Below are positions 35,107 to 36,500 of a stretch of 36,500 nt of DNA, piece after piece. Source of the DNA: Glandiceps talaboti (Eukaryota > Hemichordata > Enteropneusta > Spengelidae). The position numbers were made by a program, and so were the translations under genes. Each line of letters opens with the position of its first letter. Position 1 is the stretch's first letter. Under the pieces are notes generated by a model. That model worked only from the letters and a program-made list of their open reading frames with translations, did no database searches and was not told the DNA's origin. The stretch covers positions 2,498,501-2,535,000 of the forward strand of contig NC_135570.1 in the NCBI RefSeq assembly GCF_964340395.1, read 5' to 3'.

Positions 35107-36024
35107 CTCTCTCATTTTTAAAACTTACTTAAAGTTAAGCAAAAGCAAAAGTGAAAGCAAAGCAAAGCTTGATGAAATTGTTTGACTTTCAGCACTCTCA
35201 CTTCTTCTTTCCTTTTCCCAAAGTTACAAAACATTTACAAAACAAGAAAGCAAAATAAAGATTTGAATGGCCTGTACAAAAAATAGTAATTCTAACAAAT
35301 GCCTTATCAAGACAGTGGTAACTCAATACTGTAACCCAATACAGAATATTGCCCTTATTAGTTCACATCTAACTTTTATTTTGTTTTCACATTGTGGTGC
35401 CTGTCAGGGTTAGTGTTGATGTATTTGGATAACTCTTCCTATATAACTAAGTAACCCTAAGGAAGCTCATTCAGCTAATATCAATCTCCATGCACATATA
35501 ATCAGCACCCCTTCTAAAGATTTTACAGGACAAGAGTTGGGGTAGTCCATAAGATGTGATCATGCCATACCTCAAGCTTGCATTCAGGGGTTGACATATG
35601 CATGAAGGTGCCCCGCTATGGCATACCTTATGGACTACACGATTGCAGAGAGATCACATCAGATAATATTGTTTGTTGAAAGCTTGTTACATTCTTGCCA
35701 ACCTGACAGTGGAATGAATGAAATGCAAGCATTGCAGCAGAGCTAAGCTGACAGCAACCAGAATTGTTGACTTACTGGTCTCCCTACGTTCATAATAATT
35801 GTACGGATTACCAAGATAATTGGACCGTAATTCAACCTCTGCTGTGTTCATGTCACTTAACCAACAAACTTCATCTTCTGGTTTGAAGTCAAATGACCTA
35901 CACATAAACGTTTGTTCCGCAATGCACATACGAGCACATTCGTCGACAGAGATGCCTTCAATTGTTTTTCGGTTATTGAGTGGTAGGGCTGAACCATTGG
36001 TGAACATAAAGTGTACAAGTGGTC
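13523..36024 (-). CDS. Mosaic serine protease: PAN-PAN-kringle-F-type lectin-PAN-kringle-LDLa-PAN-LDLa-SRCR-LDLa-PAN-like-SRCR-trypsin (5' end outside window)
   Basis: Twenty-one exons sum to 4,109 nt in one frame, ending at TAG 13525-13523. Numbering residues from the window edge: PAN 1-83 and 84-164; kringle 165-253; F-type lectin 254-404; PAN 405-488; kringle 489-584; LDLa 585-629; PAN 630-714; LDLa 715-755; SRCR 756-869; LDLa 870-919; PAN-like 920-996; SRCR 997-1111; linker plus trypsin 1112-1369. All domains are extracellular and disulfide-rich, so a secreted or membrane-anchored zymogen is expected; the signal peptide must lie right of 36,500. Module boundaries are all phase 1, the mark of exon shuffling. 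The layout recalls plasminogen/HGF, neurotrypsin and enteropeptidase combined, but I know of no named protein with this order. Substrate is unknown. Immune or haemolymph proteolysis is a guess from the lectin and SRCR modules. Confidence 0.9.
14280..14581. mobile_element. MITE-like element (GAATGCCACTC family), truncated copy
   Basis: It shares CTGACTCCCATGATGCAATA, GATGTTTCTCTGAAATTGCA and AGTAATTGTAGGTGATGTA with 17654-17992. The right end is recognisable (tggagttgcattcc), but the left arm is largely lost. It lies in the last intron of the protease. Confidence 0.75.
14622..14893 (-). CDS. Protease exon: middle trypsin segment (catalytic Asp)
   Basis: 272 nt, phase 2 in and phase 1 out, acceptor gatctag, donor ACAG|gtagga. 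It has [28 protein letters not shown], the catalytic Asp in NNDIAVLKL, then MPACLP and CWASGWG. The Cys in IECLYLH is not one of the standard trypsin cysteines. Confidence 0.94.
14985..15313. mobile_element. MITE with GGTTCCAAGATGC ends, copy 1
   Basis: Direct copy of 31016-31326. The left end is ctggttccaagatgca and the right end cgcaatgcatcttggaaccg. The interior shares GAAAGACATGTTGACCTCTT and GAGTGATTTTATAGAACAA. Left-end decay (acacactgcac for attgcg) suggests it is older than copy 2. Confidence 0.85.
15706..15915 (-). repeat. Tandem triplication (69 bp) of the trypsin exon-a end and donor
   Basis: Three copies at exactly 69-bp spacing (phased on gctgtacagttc at 15709, 15778 and 15847). 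Each contains ACTGCTTTGAAAG|gtaagatt in transcript sense. Exon-end equivalents are 15896 (real), 15827 and 15758, with identical donor sequence. Using a distal donor reads GAA AGG TAA and stops at once, before the catalytic Asp and Ser. Confidence 0.93.
15896..16085 (-). CDS. Protease exon: activation peptide and N-terminal trypsin segment (catalytic His)
   Basis: 190 nt, phase 1 in and phase 2 out. PGVCGTK carries the cysteine expected to tether the light chain. [19 protein letters not shown] is the trypsin-type activation site. [20 protein letters not shown] holds the catalytic His and the Cys42-Cys58 pair. Confidence 0.95.
16190..16307. repeat. Foldback with (ATTC)n and (GAAT)n arms
   Basis: Five CATT repeats at about 16191-16211 are mirrored by five GAAT repeats at about 16287-16306. 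The shared inner pair is caaattgccaattt and aaaattggcaat. It could be a small palindromic element. Confidence 0.7.
16530..16885 (-). repeat. Six tandem copies of the SRCR2b exon end and donor
   Basis: The unit, 55-67 bp, holds in transcript sense GTGTTCCACCTCCTCCAACA then CTAG|gtaa. Exon-end equivalents are 16851 (real), 16784, 16721, 16654, 16599 and 16536. The copy at 16599 has lost the proline-codon segment. The unit also includes intron sequence (CAATGTTATACAAACACTTG). In the real copy TAA follows the donor in frame within nine bases. Confidence 0.92.
16851..17041 (-). CDS. Protease exon: SRCR domain 2, second half, plus proline linker
   Basis: 191 nt, phase 2 in and phase 1 out, acceptor tttgcaag. 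It has [38 protein letters not shown] and the linker GVPPPPTLG. The linker and its donor are the part that is tandemly repeated in the intron. Confidence 0.92.
17414..17567 (-). CDS. Protease exon: SRCR domain 2, first half
   Basis: 154 nt, phase 1 in and phase 2 out. It has [28 protein letters not shown] and [10 protein letters not shown]. The acceptor follows a run of 12 or more T in transcript sense. Confidence 0.92.
17654..17992. mobile_element. MITE-like element (GAATGCCACTC family), near-complete copy
   Basis: Arms of about 90 bp: left GGGTTTTGGAGAGTAATTTC...CCTACAATTACTT and right AAGTAATTGTAGGTGATG...GAAATGACTCTCCAGAACCC, ending gagtggcattc. It lies in the intron between the PAN-like and SRCR2 exons. 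Confidence 0.82.
18296..18526 (-). CDS. Protease exon: PAN-like (PAN_4 type) cysteine-rich domain
   Basis: 231 nt, phase 1-1. It has [35 protein letters not shown], then HCALKGDTP and CCDSG. The C..C/aWtf/LK pattern fits the apple-like PAN_4 group rather than the PAN type of the earlier exons. It is the least certain domain name in the protein; the exon itself is clear. Confidence 0.8.
18755..19050 (+). mobile_element. Possible SINE, plus orientation
   Basis: A tRNA-like head (GAGCTGCTGGCTTAG, then repeated GGTTGCA blocks resembling a B box) is followed by a body and a tail reading GGAAAAGTGCTATACAAAAC plus an ATTATTATT run. That tail is of the kind seen at the ends of many animal SINEs. Only moderately sure, as no flanking duplication was found. 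Confidence 0.5.
19257..19406 (-). CDS. Protease exon: LDLa domain 3
   Basis: 150 nt, phase 1-1, acceptor atttacag, donor AATG|gtgagg. It has [35 protein letters not shown], then the Ser/Thr-rich linker [12 protein letters not shown]. Confidence 0.92.
19742..19960 (-). repeat. Tandem triplication of the SRCR1b exon end and donor
   Basis: Three copies, 86 and 88 bp apart, of a block with TTTGCATGAC..ATGATG|gt in transcript sense. Exon-end equivalents are 19925 (real, gtaag), 19839 (gtaac) and 19751 (gtgag). Exon-derived and intron-derived parts are both copied. Using either downstream donor puts the in-frame TGA that follows GGTAAGATG into the mRNA. Confidence 0.88.
19925..20103 (-). CDS. Protease exon: SRCR domain 1, second half
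   Basis: 179 nt, phase 2 in and phase 1 out. It has [23 protein letters not shown] and VVC. Its donor (GATG|gtaag) is repeated twice more downstream in the intron. Confidence 0.92.
20187..20552. repeat. 41-42-bp tandem array, about 9 copies
   Basis: The unit reads ATACAAAACAATTATAACTT then GCACAGTATATGGTACTCCCC. It lies in the intron inside SRCR domain 1, upstream of the 19925-20103 exon in transcript sense. It contains no copy of an exon edge. Confidence 0.92.
20735..20930. repeat. Two copies of a dispersed CACCTAGTGGCCAAAC repeat
   Basis: The blocks at about 20745-20797 and 20865-20920 share cagcacacctagtggccaaa and ctatacaatcttttgtct. A third, diverged copy lies at about 12570-12612. This is probably a piece of a common interspersed element. 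Confidence 0.75.
20949..21111 (-). CDS. Protease exon: SRCR domain 1, first half
   Basis: 163 nt, phase 1 in and phase 2 out. It has [28 protein letters not shown] and [10 protein letters not shown]. With the next exon it makes a six-cysteine SRCR domain. Six cysteines on two exons is the group A pattern. Confidence 0.92.
21180..21515. repeat. Degenerate repeats with five ATTTGCAT octamers
   Basis: Loose repeats of GATTTGCATATATACTGA. Exact ATTTGCAT (POU octamer complement) occurs at 21227, 21356, 21408, 21427 and 21497. It lies in the intron between LDLa 2 and SRCR 1. Confidence 0.8.
21633..21755 (-). CDS. Protease exon: LDLa domain 2
   Basis: 123 nt, phase 1-1, acceptor atgcag, donor TGTG|gtaaga. 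It has [17 protein letters not shown] and [18 protein letters not shown]: six cysteines and the complete acidic calcium site. Confidence 0.92.
21920..23210. repeat. 1.3-kb CCAA/TCAA-type satellite-like array, G-rich on the transcript strand
   Basis: A higher-order unit of about 36-45 bp built from ccatcaaccaaccccaccca and ccaaccaatcaatcaat is repeated more than 25 times, ending in (CCAA)n and (CCAG)n. On the minus (transcribed-sense) strand it reads GGTTGGTGGGTGGGGTTGG repeatedly. It fills most of the GC-AG intron. Confidence 0.93.
23226..23480 (-). CDS. Protease exon: PAN domain 4 (GC donor)
   Basis: 255 nt, phase 1-1. It has [19 protein letters not shown] and [13 protein letters not shown], then NTYDHYER. 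The exon must end after ACAG with gcaagt as the 5' splice site, the usual context of GC-AG introns. No GT donor keeps phase and domain length. Reading on into the intron gives only repeat-coded WLVG units. Confidence 0.85.
23842..23912 (-). CDS. Protease exon: LDLa domain 1, second part
   Basis: 71 nt, phase 2 in and phase 1 out. The start [20 protein letters not shown] has the calcium-binding acidic cluster of LDL-receptor class A modules, then LECG. The intron inside the module (phase 2) is unlike LDLa 2 and 3, which are single exons. Confidence 0.88.
24545..25070. mobile_element. Large foldback element with a 24-bp perfect inverted core
   Basis: 24602-24625 and 24994-25017 are perfect inverted repeats containing CAGCCATACGTTACAGTGGT. 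Similarity continues outward through CCCGGAAG and CGACAATC on both arms for about 80 bp. No coding capacity was seen between the arms. Confidence 0.8.
25525..25567. repeat. GACAAGCGCTTGTC dyad and hairpin, copy 1
   Basis: A perfect 14-bp palindrome at 25526-25539 overlaps a hairpin with arms GCGCTTGTCA and TGACAAGCGC around a 17-base loop. 36 of its bases recur at 26205-26240 with one mismatch, next to a second 14-bp palindrome (26232-26245). A diverged relative lies at about 25118-25147. Confidence 0.8.
27439..27502 (-). CDS. Protease exon: LDLa domain 1, first part
   Basis: 64 nt, phase 1 in and phase 2 out; acceptor tttgcag, donor GCAGT|gtaagtat. It encodes [20 protein letters not shown], giving LDLa cysteines 1 and 2. 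It joins across the 3.5-kb intron to the exon at 23842-23912. Confidence 0.82.
27575..27860 (+). mobile_element. tRNA-derived SINE
   Basis: It starts GTCGTGGCCGAGCAG, like the 5' end of a tRNA-Ser or -Leu. It has an A box TGGCCGAGCAGT (27587-27598) and B box GGTTCAAATTC (27644-27654), the internal RNA polymerase III promoter. A body of about 200 bp ends in an ATTAATTAATT-rich tail. It does not fold as a complete tRNA, so it is called a SINE and not a tRNA gene. Confidence 0.75.
28005..28145. repeat. Direct tandem duplication, about 75 bp, two copies
   Basis: GTGACCTAAGAGGCCTTTTT and GTGACCTAAGGGGCCTTTGT are each followed by GTGCATAGTATAATGACTAT and an ATCTG block. A (TTTG)n tract follows at about 28199-28229. 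Confidence 0.85.
28284..28439 (-). CDS. Protease exon: kringle 2, second half plus Thr-rich linker
   Basis: 156 nt, phase 1-1. It has [30 protein letters not shown] and SCDG, supplying the last four kringle cysteines. The lysine-site pair is Asp-Gly-Asp, the canonical form. [10 protein letters not shown] is a short linker before LDLa 1. The 3' splice site of this exon is one of three tandem copies (see the repeat at 28428-28566). Confidence 0.9.
28428..28566 (-). repeat. Tandem triplication of the kringle 2b acceptor and exon edge
   Basis: Three copies beginning with gatcacc at 28428, 28477 and 28530 (spacing 49 and 53). In transcript sense each holds a polypyrimidine-poor acceptor ACAG followed by the exon start GTTTAGGTGATC. 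Potential first exon bases are 28439 (real), 28488 and 28541. Use of either upstream acceptor gives the in-frame stop TGA after eight codons. Confidence 0.9.
28897..29028 (-). CDS. Protease exon: kringle 2, first half
   Basis: 132 nt, phase 1-1, acceptor ttaaacag, donor GCAG|gtaagg. It encodes [17 protein letters not shown] and ECANWLSL, the first kringle loop with its first two cysteines. The C-x-x-W after Cys 2 fits a kringle. TPDSHPDAG stands in for the usual proline-rich segment before the NYC motif. Confidence 0.82.
29511..29648. mobile_element. TTAA-type MITE, right-end fragment
   Basis: It shares CAAGTAGGAAGCCATGAT and the end CATCCATATAGCCACT, followed by TTAA, with 12840-13173. Confidence 0.8.
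29940..30191 (-). CDS. Protease exon: PAN domain 3
   Basis: 252 nt, phase 1-1, acceptor ccttacag, donor GAAG|gtaatc. It has [25 protein letters not shown] and NPYDYYQR. The long pentanucleotide repeat sits directly upstream in transcript sense, about 15 bases from the acceptor. Confidence 0.88.
30198..30431. repeat. (ATACA)n / (ATGCA)n pentanucleotide array
   Basis: About 45 units, (TGTAT)n in transcript sense, ending close to the PAN 3 acceptor. At the far end the unit changes to ATGCA. Three open frames through it are repeat artefacts (CIVLY). Confidence 0.95.
31016..31326. mobile_element. MITE with GGTTCCAAGATGC ends, copy 2 (intact ends)
   Basis: Perfect 21-bp terminal inverted repeats at 31016-31036 and 31306-31326 (core GGTTCCAAGATGCATTGCG). 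Total length is 311 bp. The interior is about 80% like 14985-15313 by eye. It lies in the intron between the F-type lectin and PAN 3. Confidence 0.9.
31470..31682 (-). CDS. Protease exon: F-type lectin domain, second half
   Basis: 213 nt, phase 1-1. The acceptor is cacag just before AGGAACG; the alternative cut two bases later breaks the frame. It gives [12 protein letters not shown], then NEVCGG, then CDPPITGH and [14 protein letters not shown], the C-terminal half of the fucolectin fold. The Arg of ERL completes the R-x-D-x4-R fucose-binding motif begun on the previous exon. Confidence 0.87.
31911..32332. repeat. About 102-bp tandem array of palindromic units
   Basis: Four full units and one partial unit. 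Each begins GACATGACCCCTTATGTCA and ends TGACATAAGGGGACATGTC, which are 18/19 inverted copies, so each unit can form a hairpin of about 19 bp around CTTTTTTCTTCATATTGCAG. It lies in the intron inside the F-type lectin domain. Confidence 0.9.
32547..32786 (-). CDS. Protease exon: F-type lectin domain, first half
   Basis: 240 nt, phase 1-1. It shows [37 protein letters not shown] and FNRVDCC. These are the hallmarks of F-type (fucolectin/tachylectin-4) domains: the binding histidine in THT, the R-x-D, and the adjacent cysteine pair. Compared with the family motif as I remember it, the loop between His and R-x-D looks about eight residues longer. Confidence 0.85.
32921..33238. mobile_element. 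TTAA-type MITE, copy 2
   Basis: The ends are AGTGACTATACGGATGA and TCATCCATATGGCTAC, with TTAA after the right end. The inner inverted pair is TTGTAACTCAATAAATTGCA and TGCAATTTATTGAGTTACAA. It lies between kringle 1 and the F-type lectin. Confidence 0.82.
33547..33667. mobile_element. MITE-like element (GAATGCCACTC family), short copy
   Basis: The termini GGGGAATGCCACTCCA and TGGAGTGGCGTTCCCC are inverted repeats. The interior has GGGTTCTGGAGAGTCATTTC and CACCTACAATTACTT, shared with the copies at 17.7 and 14.4 kb. Most of the second arm is deleted. Confidence 0.82.
33750..34016 (-). CDS. Protease exon: kringle 1 (single exon)
   Basis: 267 nt, phase 1-1. All six kringle cysteines are present: [35 protein letters not shown] and [13 protein letters not shown] are diagnostic. 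At the lysine-binding pair the usual Asp-x-Asp is Asp-Gly-Glu, a conservative change. Unlike kringle 2 this domain has no internal intron. Confidence 0.92.
34160..34246. mobile_element. TTAA-type MITE, right-end fragment (copy 4)
   Basis: It shares TTTTTCAAGTAGGAAGCCAC, GTTGTTTTATAAATTAAAAA and the end CATGTGGCCACT, without TTAA afterwards. Confidence 0.72.
34501..34743 (-). CDS. Protease exon: PAN domain 2
   Basis: 243 nt, phase 1-1, acceptor ttgtacag, donor GAAG|gtaaat. It has [23 protein letters not shown] and [10 protein letters not shown], parallel to PAN 1 and PAN 3. The start GPLGGF matches the GPLVHF start of PAN 1, so these two are likely a recent module duplication. Confidence 0.88.
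34744..35775 (-). other. Intron between PAN 1 and PAN 2
   Basis: It contains a (CT)n tract at about 34973-35113 broken by regular CG steps. Nothing else is recognisable. The (CT)n reads (AG)n in the transcript. Confidence 0.6.
35776..36024 (-). CDS. Protease exon: PAN domain 1
   Basis: The acceptor gaatag and donor ACCA|gtaagt bound 249 nt, phase 1-1. The PAN core is visible: DECARMC, then [17 protein letters not shown], then [10 protein letters not shown]. It has four cysteines, as in the PAN/N domains of HGF and plasminogen. It is the first exon seen; earlier ones are outside the window or further upstream. Confidence 0.88.
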
Positions 36025-36081
36025 CTATTCATAAAGTCAAGTGATAGAAAGAATTGTTGATTCTTCTTTCATGAACACATT

Positions 36082-36195
36082 TAAAGTGTGTGTGTGTGTG
36101 TGTGTGAGTGTGTGTGTGTGTGTGTGTGCATGTGTGTGTGCATGTGTGTGTGTGCATGTGTGTGTGCACATGTGTGTGCACATGTGCGTGTGTGC

Positions 36196-36226
<31 letters not shown>

Positions 36227-36425
36227 TGCATGAATGCATGCATGCATGCATGCGTGTGTGTGTGTGTGTCTATATATAGGGTGTGTGTGCATGCATGCAT
36301 GCCGGTGTGTGAGTATGTGTGTGACTATATATGTGTGTGTCAAACTGCATGTGTATGTACGTGTGACTGCACATGTATGTGTGACTGTTTATGATTATGT
36401 GTGTGTGTGTGTGTATGTGTGTGTC
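36082..36425. repeat. (GT)n / (GCAT)n microsatellite
   Basis: Long GT runs with GCATGCAT inserts, about 60 bases upstream of the PAN 1 exon in transcript sense. Frames on both strands are artefacts. No exon is seen from 36025 to the window end. Confidence 0.95.
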
Positions 36426-36500
36426 ACTTTCATACATACATCCCACATCATGACATCAAGTTTAGATTTATTAATGTCAACTGCATTTGATTATATTCAC

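Overview
The window is eukaryotic genomic DNA, AT-rich, with spliced genes, abundant microsatellites and many short palindromic transposon remnants. The modular proteins and the frequent ACATGTA-type runs suggest a marine invertebrate (hemichordate, cephalochordate or mollusc-like). The species cannot be fixed from sequence alone. Three protein-coding genes can be supported. All exon limits below were read from splice signals, reading phase and protein similarity recalled from the families, not from transcripts.

Left third (about 1-7,000), minus strand: the first two coding exons of a ZSWIM8 orthologue (Dorado/EBAX-1 family, a ubiquitin-ligase substrate receptor). They are separated by a 6.3-kb intron, and the rest of the gene runs off the left edge. 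The intron holds a 40-bp tandem array, a (GTAT)n tract and a 421-bp element with about 75-bp terminal inverted repeats and perfect 9-bp target-site duplications. ZSWIM8 is head-to-head with the next gene, about 0.8 kb apart.

Middle (about 7,830-11,600), plus strand: RPS14 (ribosomal protein uS11), complete, with four coding exons. Between its 3' end and the next gene lie a (GTAT)n tract, a second copy of the inverted-repeat element and a TTAA-flanked foldback element.

Right two thirds (13,523-36,024), minus strand, tail-to-tail with RPS14: 21 exons of one large secreted-type mosaic serine protease whose 5' end lies beyond the right edge. Reading 5' to 3' the domains are PAN, PAN, kringle, F-type (fucose-binding) lectin, PAN, kringle, LDLa, PAN, LDLa, SRCR, LDLa, PAN-like, SRCR, trypsin. 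Every module is bounded by phase-1 introns, and the exons sum to one uninterrupted frame of about 1,369 codons including the stop.

The most unusual signal is in the introns of this protease gene. At four separate exon-intron junctions (about 15.9, 16.85, 19.93 and 28.44 kb) the splice site with its flanking exon edge has been tandemly copied two to five times into the adjacent intron. This gives rows of near-identical splice sites, and every extra site would bring in an in-frame stop. The same introns carry at least three families of palindromic MITE-like elements, an array of repeated hairpins, a cluster of POU octamer motifs, a G-rich transcript-strand array of about 1.3 kb, and one GC-AG intron.
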